64,000 nt of DNA from Trichosporon coremiiforme (taxonomy: Eukaryota > Basidiomycota > Tremellomycetes > Trichosporonales > Trichosporonaceae): positions 351,575 through 415,574 of the forward strand of contig BCJJ01000027.1 of assembly GCA_039545355.1 (NCBI GenBank). Reading direction: 5' to 3'. A model generated the notes under the pieces. The model had not been told where the DNA came from, ran no database searches, and was given only the letters and a program-made list of their open reading frames with translations. Of the stretch, positions 45,543 through 56,637 are shown in pieces. Every line of letters begins with the position of its first letter. The first letter of the stretch is position 1. A program made the translations under genes and the position numbers.

Positions 45543-48500
45543 CTAACCCACCATGATGCGCTTCGGCCAGTGGCCCATGAAGCCAAACAGGCCGCGCATG
45601 TCGACGAACCTGCGCCCGTTCTTGTTCAGGAACCTGTCGACCTCCTCCGTCAGAGATGAAATCATCTGCTGGTTCGAGTTGACGAGCAGGCGCACCTCGT
45701 CGTATCTGCCTGTTCCCTTTGCCTTTTCGAGGAGCTTCTCACCGTCAAACAGGTGTCGGAAGAGCAGCAGCTGGTTGTACAACTCGGTATCGGAGTATTC
45801 CAGCCGCACACTGCCCTTGCACCTGCCGCCTTCTCGCGAGAAACTGAGGCACCGCTTCGCGTACACCGAGACGTTGCGGGTACGCTGCCCGCACCCGTCC
45901 GGTCCATCGCACACCGTCCAGCCGAGGTAGTACTTGGCGATGTACTTGCGAATGAGCAGCTCGACCTGAAGCGCGACCGACGCCAGCGGAATCACATTCG
46001 CGCACGAGGGGCAAGCCAGGCCGGTCTGTCCGTTCTGGTTGATCTTGAGGTTCTGCTCGATACCCTCAAACTCGAACGTGACCGCGCACGACGGACACTT
46101 GAGAGACAGCTTCTCCGCGTCACGGAAGCGCTCCTCGTCACTGATCTGGCTTTCAAGCGTGAAGAACTGCCTCTCGTGGACGTTCTGCGACTGGCTCACG
46201 TAGCGCGTCGGGTCGAGTCCTAGGCACTCCGCCAGCCGCGAGCGCTCGGTGCCCGCGATCGACTCGCACAATCGCAGAATAGGCTGCAGCACCTGCGAAT
46301 CCAGGTACAGGTCATAGTCGATCTTGAGCTCTGACCCCTGCCTGCGCAGGTCGTCCGGGTGGAAAGCCTTATCGGCTTGGGCGGACTTGGCACTCTTGCC
46401 GTCTTGTCCTAGGCACAGAATATAGGGAATCACGTCGTGCGCACGAACCGCGGTTCCTTTCGCCTTCATACGCAGGGCAACCTGGACGTGGGGTTGGGAC
46501 TTCTTATCGGGGTAGTCCTCGGGGTTCTTTCCAAGTCGCTTCTGTCAGTTCTGATCTCGCTTGTTTAACTCACCTTGTAAATGATGAAGTCGTCCAGGGG
46601 CACTGCCCCGGAGCGAACAATCTCGCCTAGCTGAATCAGATATTCGTGGATCTTCTCGACGACCTTCTCGGTGTCGTCGCCTGACAGGATCTCCTTCAGG
46701 ACGCTGGACGACGCATCTTTCGACAGTTTGGAGAACTCTCGTCTCTTCATGTCGAGACCCTTGATCTCCGTCGATTTCTTTCCTGACTCGTCGATCTTGA
46801 CGGCAGCATACTTCTTCTTATTGAGAAGCAGAACGCGCTCGAACGTGGCGTCCAGGTCGATCTCGAGAAGCTTGTAGCGCTCGTTGACAAGCTTCTTGAA
46901 CTCGTTCGCGATCTTGACTGCCTCCGAGTAGCTCACAACGTTCGAGTTAACGAAAACCGAGTCGGTGTCTCCGTAAACGACGTCCAGGGACAGGCTTTCC
47001 GCCAACTCTCTGGTGTGAGTGAGAATCTCACGACCCTTGAACGTTGTCAGAGCTGCCAGGGGTCGTGATGAGAAACGCGAACCGGCGAAACCCAGACATC
47101 CGTACATCGAGTTTGCAGTGAGCTTCAGCGCCTGCTGCTTAATGTCCCACTGTTGGAGCTTCGCTGCTCCGGCTGACTTGTCCTTCATCAGCCCTTTGAC
47201 CTGTCGACGACGCTGGACGAGGGTGGCAATAATTCGCGGAAGCACACCCTGTGCGACGTCGCGAGATGGCACATCGGGAATATTTTCCTCGTCCTCGCCT
47301 TCGCAGTCATCACGCTCGACAGTCGTGAAGTCAATGTTGTACTCCTGGATGATGGAGGGGTAAAGCGAGTTGAAGTCCATGACGAGGATGTAGGTGTCCC
47401 AGAGGCCACGCTTCGGTTCGAACACGAGACCTCCAGCGTACTTGGCCTTGCCACGCTTGTGGCCGGCCGAGACTTCCTGCTCCTCGCCGTCCTCGTTGAT
47501 GAACTTGATCTTCGTGTTCTTGAATGTCTTGTCGGGGCAGACATACTTCAGCTTATGGAACTCATGCAGCAGAATGAACTCGTTGCGAACGGCACGGCCA
47601 CCATTCAGCGTGAGGTTCCACGAGTTACCGGCCAGGTTGGTCAGCTGCTTCGTGAGCGGCATGAGTTGCACGCGAGCAGCGATGGCCAGCTGGAAGTAGG
47701 TGTCGATCTCTGCCAGACGGATGAAGTGGATCAGCTTGTCGGGTGAGTCCAGAGTATAGTCGAAGTATGTGTGGGTGTCCTCCGGATCTATATCCTCACG
47801 CGTGGTCTCGAGATGCGTGGCGACCATCTCAGTGAGCGACCAGGTCGTAGACGTGATCATGCCCTTCGCCGCATCACTGGATAGATCGGCCACGAGACGG
47901 CCGGCAAGCAGGCGATGGTTTGAGCCTGCCTTGCTGATCTGGAAGCCCTTGCGGCGGAAGCGACCGATGCGGCTCCAGTGGTCCGCCTTGAGCTCCTTCA
48001 GACGGTACAGCAGAGCTTCAAAAGTGTTGCCGAGGAAGTTGTGGCCAACGATGACATCCGGGTCATGACGCTGAATCGTGGCGAGGAGAGCATTCAGGAG
48101 CGCACGCTCGGCCTTGACACTCTGGAACGGCGACCGCTCGGTCTTGGCGCGCTGCTCGAGGCCGGGTGGGAATTTCTCGATGGGTCGCACAATTGTGCTG
48201 AGCGTCGATGGTAGACGGTTCGGGGGCGTGGCGTCCTCCAAGTTGACGCTGTCCCAGGTACGCGTAGTCGCTACCAGAATCTCAGCCTTGTTTTCGCGGT
48301 GGTTCACGATCGTGCGGAGCGCAATGCTCATCATGGTGAGTGGAGGCGTACCCTTCGGAGCCGTCTCATCATCGTCGGAGAACGGGTTGACGTTCTTCGG
48401 GTCGTCGACCGTGAACTCGATCTTGCACCAAGACGTCGCCTTGGTGGACGGTACGGCACCGGCGATATTCAGCCAGCAGGGGCCCATAATCCGGCGCTTA

Positions 48501-50104
48501 AGGACGAGGAGCTCAAACGCGGTCGTGTTCGTTCCGAAGATGCGGCTGAAGGTCGCGCCTGTCGTGCCCATGGGGATCTCGGGCTGGGTGAAGGGGTATG
48601 TAACTTTCATCCATTCACTCTCGCCGCGCTCGATGTCGTGGTCCTCGAAGGCGTACTTTCTCTGCACGAACTTGCACTTCCACTCGTCGATACCGTGCTT
48701 CGAACGCACGCTATCGAACTCGGTGTATACGTCCGTCTTGTCCACGTCCATATCCGATTCGGTCTGTCCCACCATGCGCTTAGCACGCGGCTTGATGAAG
48801 AGGTTCCTTTGGATGCCGTTGATAGACAAGCAAGCACTGACGTGCTTGTTGCTCTGGCGGTCAAGAACCTTGCCGACGAGGTGGACGACACCGTCCTGCT
48901 CCTGGAAGTCGAGCCAGAACATGCGCAGCGATCCGTCCGTCTCCAATACGTTCTCAGGCTTTGTCGAGCCTTGCGGGACGCGTACCGTCTCCAGGTCGTC
49001 CTTCGGAGGCAGAAGCGACTCCTGCACGGCCTGCCAGTGCTGGCGATCGGTGGGAGGCTTCCGGCTGATCACGGCGGCCGCCGGCTTCTTGACCTCGAGT
49101 TCAATTTCCCCCACCTCCTCGGCCGGCTCAGGTTTGACAATGTGCTTCGTAGCAGTCTGGACGCCACGACGGGCCGCAGATCCTGCAGTCGGCCGAGCGG
49201 CTCGAGGCTTGATAAACATTTCCTCATCCGAGTCGGGGGGCTCCTCCTTGACGATGGTCGCGTCAGGGTCCACGTCCATGCCGAAGTTGACACCAATATC
49301 GTCGTCGTCGGCGTCGGCGTCGGCGTCGGCGTCAACTTCGGGATTCACGGACATATCCTTAATACGAGGCTTCTTGCTGCTCCTGAAGGGGTCGAAGATG
49401 TCATCGTCGCTGTCGTCGCCATAGCGCTTCTGAGAGCTCGAGAAGAAGGAGTCAGAGCTAGGCACCGGCGGGTCTGAGCTGGGGAACGAGCTGGATGGCG
49501 GGCTAGACTTCCTCTTACGGCTTGGCTCAGCTGTGACAGTATTCAGCAGAGAAGCCATGAAATCGTCCTCGTTGGCCGGAGCTGGCCTATAGTTGCCCGT
49601 GTTCGCGGGGCGCGCATAATCGTTCAAGCTCGCTCGTGGCTTTGCCTTCGAGGGGAGACTGGTTCCAGTCTTCGCCGCCTTGGCACGCGCACGCGCTCTT
49701 TTCGCCTTACGGGCTGACTGTCAGTTGAGATGTAGTCAAGGAGTAGCTCACCTTTCCGCAGCTCCTCATCTTCTCCCTCAAAGTCGTCCTCATCCTCGCT
49801 GCTCTCGCGGCCTCCCCATTCGTCCTCGCCGTGGTCCACATATCCGCTTCCGTCATCGTCTTCAATGAAGTCGTCATTCTCGAGCCGGTCACCGACGATG
49901 CTCCTGTACTGCTCATCTGTCACTTCATCGTAGATCTCGGCGTCCGAGGACTGCGTGTCAGCCACTGAGATGACGAAGGCAACGGCGCAACTGTCCAGTT
50001 CAAGCACGGCCATGCCATGAGCCACTCACCTTCCATTGACTGAGACGACCTCCTTTGGATCTGGCCTCTCGCAGAGCCGCTAGTCTGTCGTTCTTGGGAG
50101 GCAT
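45543..50104 (-). CDS. POL1: DNA polymerase alpha catalytic subunit
   Basis: Family B polymerase that extends RNA primers made by primase at replication starts. Four exons: 50104-50030, 49950-49752, 49713-46574 and 46541-45543 (1470 residues; yeast Pol1 is 1468). The N-terminal Pol alpha motif ([30 protein letters not shown]) is restored by splicing out 79 nt. Motif [21 protein letters not shown] is near residue 870, [13 protein letters not shown] follows, and motif C YGDTDSVF is near 1005. The C-terminal zinc module has CPSC pairs and a second Cys cluster (CDGPDGCGQ...RC...RCKG) that binds the B subunit. Exon 3's acceptor is the second AG of GACAGTCAG; the first would give a stop. N-terminal disordered part carries a [12 protein letters not shown] run. 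An ACGCGT box lies 68 bp before the ATG. Confidence 0.98.
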
Positions 50105-50171
50105 GGTTGGTCGGGTGGGGCGAAAGACAACGCGCTCAGGCCAGGATGTCAGGATTCAATGTTGAGGGCAA

Positions 50172-50177
50172 ACGCGT
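50172..50177. promoter_or_regulatory. ACGCGT (MluI cell-cycle box) before POL1
   Basis: Located 68-73 bp upstream of the POL1 ATG (50104, minus strand). Same element as in the NSE2-RFA1 promoter. One copy alone could be chance. Confidence 0.4.
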
Positions 50178-50349
50178 CGCGTCCGGTCATTTGGTCCCGT
50201 CATAAACATTGATTTCGTCGCGTGGTCCAGGCACGGATGCGCGCCAGCCATTGCATCTGCGGCAACCGGTGCCGGACCAACCATACGCAGATGTTATCGC
50301 ATGCATCGATGCTACGAAGGGCGCACAACTACATGACTCGGGTGTGACA

Positions 50350-51500
50350 CTACCTCTTTCCCAGGAGACCTTCCGGCCCGTGCTCGCGGGCGTAACAGTT
50401 CTTACACCACGGTTGGCTGTTGTGCTCACTGACTCTCGACGGGTTCACAGTCGTTCCGCAGCTTGTGCACCGCAAACAACCTCTGTGCCACTTGCTTCCG
50501 AGAGCAACAACCTGCTCCGCAGCGTACACCCTCTTCTGGCAGCCCTGACACCTGTCCTCGTAGTCAGGTCGACCTCCGATTTTGCTCGCAGGCGAGTCAG
50601 CCCTCCTCATGACACCGTCGTTCGTGAACTTGGTGCCGGCGGAGACTCCGGCAGGGATAGGCTTGGAGCTTCTGAAATCCGCTCTCACACTCGAAGGGGA
50701 GTCAGGTGCCGGACTGCCGAACCGTCCTGTAGTTGGTGTGCCAGGACTGGTCCCAAAAGTAGGTGCCCGGGGCGTGCCGGGGCTCCGCGCGAGCGGACTG
50801 CCTGTTCGGCCAGGACTGGCGGCGAGTGTGGAAGCGCCCGCGGCAGTCAGAGGGATTGAGATAGTGCTGCGAGCCGAGCTCGTAGAGGCATTAAGAGCTG
50901 ATGAAGGCGGAGGGGATTCGACGTCAAGTTCAGGTGGGGCCACGTAGTAGTCTTTGACTGGTGGAAATCTACGGCGAGGAGAGGAGACAACCGGCTCAGG
51001 CTCCTGAACGGGCCTTGGTGCGCGGGGTGGGGTGGAAGGAAGGTGGTTGGCGTTGCGGAGGTCCCTTGTACCGAACAGCTGCGTGTGACACCGGGTGCAG
51101 TAGGGCTAAACGTAAGCGGACGGAGAAAGAAATCACCCACCTTTTCGTCATGGCTAACGAGGTTGCCTGGGTCGAGACGCTTGCCGCACTGCTCGCACTT
51201 CAGGCAAAGCTTGTGGTAGATCTACGGGATTGACGAAACGTCCAAGCGTCGAGGGTAGACGTCATTGAGGTCGCAGAATGCCGATAACGCAACACGCGTG
51301 AGTGGAAGCCGACCAGGAGAATGAAATTGAGGAGAGAATTGCGTACGATGAGCATGTAGAGCGAGAGGAAGCCGAAGAGGTGAGCATTGAGACTGAGCTT
51401 AGGACAGGGGGCGACTCACCTTTCTGGCAGGACCCATAACCTGCTCAGCGTGGTACACGGCGCCGTTGCACCTGGCGCATTTAGGTGTCCCTCCTAGCAT
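50350..51500 (-). CDS. Two-LIM-domain protein
   Basis: LIM domains bind two zinc ions and mediate protein contacts, often on actin or in nuclei. Three exons: 51500-51420, 51221-51141 and 51105-50350 (305 residues), introns 198 and 35 nt, all phase 0. LIM1 is assembled from three exons: CARCNGAVYHAEQVMG, YHKLCLKCEQCGKRLD, then PYCTRCHTQLFG. A Ser/Pro/Thr-rich linker of about 170 residues follows, with repeated SPGTPxxP motifs. LIM2 is near the C-terminus: CQGCQKRVYAAEQVVA, WHRGCLRCTSCGTTVN, QPWCKNCYAREHG. The protein ends LLGKR. The linker resembles that of fungal CRP-like proteins; no closer assignment is possible. Confidence 0.9.
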
Positions 51501-51955
51501 GATGACTCGCGGTAGACAAGCACAAGAGGAAGAGATGGACTCGATGGACAATGGAGAGATGGAGCGATAGAGTGAGGAGGCGACAGCAGCTCGCACTCGT
51601 CGTCGTAAGTGTGTTTTGTGGTTTTAAGGGTAGCCGACCAAAGTCAAAACACGCGTCATATCAGAACCGTCATTCTGGCTCTGGACCCGCAGGTCCCAGA
51701 CTCTCATCTCACGTCTCACGCACCGCACATGCTTGGCATCACTCCCAAGCTGGCGTCAGTGCCTTCTCATGCATTTTCTGCGTCTGGGCCGAGCCTTTTG
51801 CATGCGCAACAACGTTTGGAGACTACCATTCCGCAGTAGCAGATTGCTCACGTGAGCGGCGGGTAGGTCAGTACTCAGGTGACACTGCAAACGACATCTT
51901 CCTGGATCAGACAATCTGCATCCTGATAATACGCGAGATACAAAAGAAAACGCGC
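51501..51955. other. Intergenic between RPS2 and LIM gene
   Basis: 455 bp; LIM gene promoter and RPS2 3' region. One ACGCGT at 51651-51656. No gene seen. Confidence 0.45.
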
Positions 51956-52550
51956 TTAGTAAGCAGCGGCCTTGCGGGCGGCAATGGCGAGGTGGTTGGA
52001 GAACTCGTCGTAAGGAGTCTGGCCAACGGGGATGACGTTCCAGAGGTCGGGGGACTGGAACTGGTAGGTCTTGGAGAGGGCAGCAACAGTAGCCTTGAGG
52101 AAGTTGCCCTGGGTGGCGGTGTTACCCTTGGACTGGGTGTAGCAGTCCTGGATACCAGCGAGCTGGAGCATGCGCTTGGAAGCGGGGGCAGCGACAATGC
52201 CGGTACCGCGGGGAGCGGGGATGAGACGGCACATGACGGAGCCAGACTTGCCGGAGACCTTCATGGGGACGGTGTGGGGCTCAGCAATGTGCGAACCCCA
52301 GTAGCCGCGACGGACGGGAACGACCGAAAGCTTGGCGAGGATGATGGCACCGCGGATGGCACCGGCGACCTCCTTGGCGCACTTGACACCAAGACCGACG
52401 TGGCCGTCGAAGTCACCGACAGCGACGAAGGCCTTGAAGCGGGTGCGCTGACCGGCCGAGGTCTGCTTCTGAACGGGCATGATCTTCATGACCTCGTCCT
52501 TAAGGGTGGGGAGGAAGAGGTCGATGATCTGGTACTCCTTGATGGGGAGG

Positions 52551-52597
<47 letters not shown>

Positions 52598-53052
52598 GAG
52601 ACGACCGAGCTTGGTAACGGGGACCCTGCATGTCAGCTGCATGTTCTCGAGGTTTCTCTCCAGCTGGCGCAACGGTATCGAACAAGACAGTTCGTCCTTC
52701 ATCGGTCAGTTCCATCGACGAGGTTGGGAGTTGCAGCAGCGGAAGCGCCTTCCAAAAATTCCAACTTCGATCCTGGAAATCGATGCCGAGCTGCCGTGTC
52801 CCCGTCTCATCCTATTCCCATCCTTCGTCCTCTGCAGCTTTCGCAACACGCTTGCTGTTCGCGTCCGTCCTCCCATTGTTTCCCGGCGTTTTCCAGGTCG
52901 AGATTCAGAGTACCGTTGTCGTTCGCGTTGCGCCAGCCGAACTTTAGCCAGACTTACCACTCCTTGTCCTCGTCACGCTTGGGGCCGCGGCGTCCACGAC
53001 GACCACGGGGTCCACCACGACCACGACCGAAACCACCGCGAGACTCAGCCAT
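51956..53052 (-). CDS. RPS2: 40S ribosomal protein uS5 (S2)
   Basis: Small-subunit ribosomal protein near the mRNA entry and decoding centre. Two exons: 53052-52958 and 52625-51956 (254 residues), split by a 332-nt intron. The N-terminus is the RG-rich tail ([20 protein letters not shown]), an arginine-methylation target in relatives. It is followed by [20 protein letters not shown], the S5 N-domain ([20 protein letters not shown]) and the C-domain ([20 protein letters not shown]). Codons are extremely biased (almost only C/G-ending preferred codons), as expected for high expression. The first intron right after a short 5' exon is usual for ribosomal protein genes and may aid expression. Confidence 0.98.
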
Positions 53053-53423
53053 TTTTGTTGATAGAGTTGAGTTTTTGGGTTGAAGGATGAAAGAGAAGCC
53101 CGATGCACGAACAACCACCAACGATTTCCAGCCAGTGCCAGCCTGCAGCCTCGCACCCAGACTCACGACTGGCCAACTTCACTAGCTCGAAACTGAGAGT
53201 GGCACTGGGTGGCCACGTGGTTTCGGCGATAGCATTGAGCCGACAGTTTCGCGACATCGTTGGTGCGGCTAATTTAAAACTGGGGAGGCTGATGCTATTG
53301 GAATCTATTAGTCGCGCATTACAAAAGATGGCTTATGGCAAAGTCTAATCGCTCGATGCATTCCAGTAGTGCGCCATCCGCCAGGAACAGACGTACTTCT
53401 TGCGTACTCGAAAGGCCGGAGAT
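53053..53423. other. RPS2 promoter and fRMsr 3' region
   Basis: 371 bp, tandem minus-strand genes. AT-rich patch TAATTTAAAA at 53270-53279. No gene seen. Confidence 0.45.
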
Positions 53424-54114
53424 CTATGCCCAATGAGATGTCTCCCTCAGGATGTCAACAACGGTCTGCAGTCCATCGAGGTCGACCTGGTCGAAAGTCG
53501 CCAGCACCGTCGAGTCGAGGTCGAGGACGCCGACAATCTTGTCGTCGCCGTCTCGCGTCCTCAGCCTAAGTGGCAGCACGACTTCGGCTTTCGTCTCTCC
53601 GTCACATGCTGAGTCGCAGTCAGCGGCCGTTCACATATGCCCTCCTGTCAGCTGCCCGTTTGACTGACCGATGTGACCTGGGTATTCGTCCACGTTGGTT
53701 ACAACGACTCCCTTGTTCCCGACGAACGCGTCGGCACAGACCCCGCGACCGGCCTTGGCCTTGATGACAGCGCATGCTGGCCTACCCTGGTACGGCCCAA
53801 CGATGAGGTCACCCTCTCCGTTCTGCTGAACGTAAAAACCGACCCAGTTCACAACGGGCGAGGTACCATTCAGTCCGTATAGCGGCGTGCCCGCGTATGA
53901 GTGATACAGGAGAGCGCCGGCCTGCGCGAGGTTAGACACCCAAAACGTCGAATCACTCAGCAGGGCGCGAAGCTGCTCGTGGACATGCTCGTAGAACTGC
54001 TCCTTCCTACACTGTTTAGCTCAAGTTTCAAAGTCAAAGCGGCTTCGGGATCGTAGCTGTGCGCACTTACGTCGTGATGTCCTCCGGGACAAGAGAGGAG
54101 TCTGCGTGAGGCAT
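53424..54114 (-). CDS. Free methionine-R-sulfoxide reductase (GAF-domain)
   Basis: Reduces free Met-R-sulfoxide using a GAF-fold active site and thioredoxin. Three exons: 54114-54071, 54006-53669 and 53608-53424 (188 residues; family about 180). Seen: WVGFYVQQNGEGDLIVGPYQ, then three Cys in the expected order, Cys93 (RPACAVI), Cys105 (GRGVCADA) and Cys129 (GHIACDGET), and VVLPLRLRT with the C-terminal GVLDLDSTVLATFDQVD. Cys129 is encoded by the first codons after intron 2, so correct splicing is needed for the catalytic residue. Divergent from FCF2 (433 bp). Confidence 0.93.
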
Positions 54115-54547
54115 GGTTGCAAGCCGATGAGAAGGCGATGCCTGATGCATGCGATCGAGTCGTCATATCGTCATTTCGAACGCGAGCCACACCAGATAGG
54201 GACTTTCAGGCACGGCGCTTAAGGTTAGCGATGGGGGGAGGCGGAGATCATAAGATGCCCATATTACCGTGTCGGCAGGCTCTAACGAGTTTTGGGCGCT
54301 CGAGCTCAACGACGGTCTCGTTCTCAGCTGCCGTTGCCTCTCGCCTTTGTCACCACCAACGGCCCCTCTCCACTACCCCCTTTACACCAAAACCTCCGCG
54401 CTGGCGTTCTTCTGAGAAGAATAGCTGGAGGCATCACCTGGATCATCGGTCACTCCGCTCCCACCTCCGTCTCCCCTAAAATCTGCTTCCTGCGTCACCC
54501 GCGCGCCTGCGTTGCCCCTTCCTCGTCTTCCGCTGCTCCTAGCATCG
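54115..54547. promoter_or_regulatory. Shared divergent promoter of fRMsr and FCF2
   Basis: 433 bp between the two ATGs. Pyrimidine-rich on the plus strand toward FCF2. No clear named element. Confidence 0.4.
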
Positions 54548-55841
54548 ATGCCGACGCCTCGTCGCGGCTCCGGCCCGGCCTTCAAACCCTCACCGAGTCG
54601 TCCTCGCGATAGCTCTTCCTCAACACATCCCCACCACCACCAGACGGCGGATGAGCTTGCTCTTCAAGAGGCCGAGGAGATTCTCGAGTCGGATGACGAA
54701 GATCCCAACAGTCCCCGGGCTCTGAGGTACTCCGAGCTCACCCGTAAGCGTGAACACACTGCGGAGTCCGAGTCGACCCCAGTACCCAGTGAGGGCGACG
54801 AAGCTTCCGGATCGGAAGACGATGACGGTTCGGAGGCCGAGTTGGATGTAGACGACGCGGAGGACTCTACATCGGACGACAGTTCTGCCTCGTCTTCCGG
54901 TTCCGACAGCGATTCGGCTTCGGATTCCGAGGACTCTAGTGATACGTCTGACAGCGACGATGATGATGAGGGCGAGCTCGAGCGTTGCCTCGCGGCTGCT
55001 CGCAAGGCTGCTGCAGCCAAGGAAGCAAAGGCGAACAGCAAGGTCCCGAATCCGTCCGCAGAAGATGATGGCGAGCTCCGCTTCGAAGAGGAAGTCAACG
55101 AAGCGTGAGTTTTCTAATACTACTATCAAGCTGACCGACAGTCCGATTCCCGATCTCGACATCCCCACCCTGCCCGCGCCGATCCTCACTCTCAACACAG
55201 ACGGAACAGCCTCGACATCCCGGCCGAGCAGCACCTCTCGCAAGGGCAAGTCTCTTGAGCTCGACTCTCGAGAGTACGAGCGCCCGTTGAGCAAACGCGA
55301 GAAAGCAGCTGTGAGTATTAGACAGCATGGACGCACTTTGTGCGCCCCAGAAGATAGTCTTGCTGACAGCGACTGCAGCAGCCCAAGAAGGCCTCCGTCT
55401 CCGAACAATGGGCAACGATTCCTGCGCCTCGTGCGGATGATTTGCCCAAGATGAAGCGCGATTACCAGGCGCTTTCCCTCGCGAACTCGCTTGACCCGAA
55501 GAGATTTATGAAGGGTCAAGGTAAGCTGGGCAGGGTGCCTGAACGATTCAACGTGAGTGTCCGCGACCCCGTGCCCGTTAGAGGCGTGGCACGATGCGGT
55601 GAACCGTCTGCCTCAGATACTGACGAGCGCCTCGCAGATCGGGACCATGATCGAGGCCCCTCGTCACTTGCAAGATACGACTGTCCGCAAGGAGCGCACC
55701 TATCGGGCTGGCCAGATCGTCTCCAGCGTGGTCAACGACATGGAGGTCGAGACGTATGCCAAGCGCAAGTACGAGGAGTTGCAGAGCAAGCGCATGTACA
55801 ACGGGCGCGGCAAGGGATGGCAGAAGCGCACCAAGTGGTAG
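54548..55841 (+). CDS. FCF2: rRNA-processing protein Fcf2
   Basis: Nucleolar factor for early pre-rRNA cleavage (A0-A2) in the small-subunit processome. Four exons: 54548-55104, 55142-55310, 55379-55552 and 55638-55841 (367 residues). The N-terminal half is disordered and extremely acidic/Ser-rich (runs of SDSD, DDDDEGE), typical of nucleolar proteins. The Fcf2 domain is in the last two exons: KMKRDYQALSLANSLDPKRF, PERFN joined by splicing to IGTMIEAPRH, then RKERTYRAGQIVSSVVNDME and YAKRKYEELQSKR. The C-terminus GRGKGWQKRTKW is basic. Exon 3's acceptor is a CAGCAG tandem. The start is the first ATG of the frame. Confidence 0.9.
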
Positions 55842-56637
55842 GCTCTGGGCGCGCGGCGACAATCAATCAGCATTCTACAATCATAGACGACATACACACA
55901 TCACCAGGCGGTAAGTTGGACTGCAGGAGGCGAGCACGTGGGTTGCTGACACTGGACAGTTTCATTTTCTTTCATAGACATCATTGTGCGTGGGGACCTA
56001 TCCACGCTTGGAGGCCTATCAACCAGCAAGTGTGAGCGCGATGCTGACGACTTCACAGGTGTTGCATTGCATGGGTTCTTTTGTTTTTGTTTGCGGGCCA
56101 AGAATTTTGATTGACAGGCAGGCTCGTCAGGGGCAGATGTTGTTGCCACCCGCCGCCACTCAATCGTCATAGCCACCACCGTAGTAGTGTTGTCATAGGG
56201 AGCAGGGGCGGCAAAGCTAGGCGAGGCGCAGGGGCACTTGGCCCCCCCGGCCCAGCCAAGTAGCCGCAGGCAGTCAGCACATGAGCAGCAGCCTGACGCC
56301 TGAGGGGCAGGCAGTCAGGTGACTAGCACAGGCAGAATTGGCAACAGTCTGCAGAACGCCACACGCAGTAATACCGCAAACGCCGTGCCCTCAGGCAGAT
56401 GTCACTGTGGAGGGATTTTCGAGTAGGAAGATTTGCAATAGCGGTTCAGGGGCATACGTGTCGTGCACCGCCCCAAGTCGCAACGGTCCCAACGAGACGA
56501 AGGAAGCACCCACCCTCAGCTCCTGGCTGACCAACACGCCATCGGAACGGGCCCACAACAATCGTCGAGCCCGCTCCAAACAACGACGACGAGACCGCTT
56601 GATTGCGGCCTCAACCACCTCCCCTCGTCGTGCAAGC
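55842..56637. other. Intergenic between FCF2 and EPL1
   Basis: 796 bp, tandem plus genes. Contains short CAGGCAGTCAG repeats near 56267-56320. Frames upstream of 56638 continue without ATG and are treated as leader. No gene seen. Confidence 0.45.

Noticed and set aside
48078..49477. Two long plus frames (392 and 448 codons) over POL1
   Set aside because: Antisense shadows of the POL1 coding strand, caused by strong codon bias; POL1 motifs are unmistakable.
52626..52957. C/D box snoRNA in the RPS2 intron
   Set aside because: Only a CGATGA-like C box and a nearby CTGA were found, without terminal stem or convincing guide, and the CTGA doubles as the branch site.
51551..53083. 510-codon plus frame over RPS2
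   Set aside because: Antisense shadow of RPS2, including its intron.
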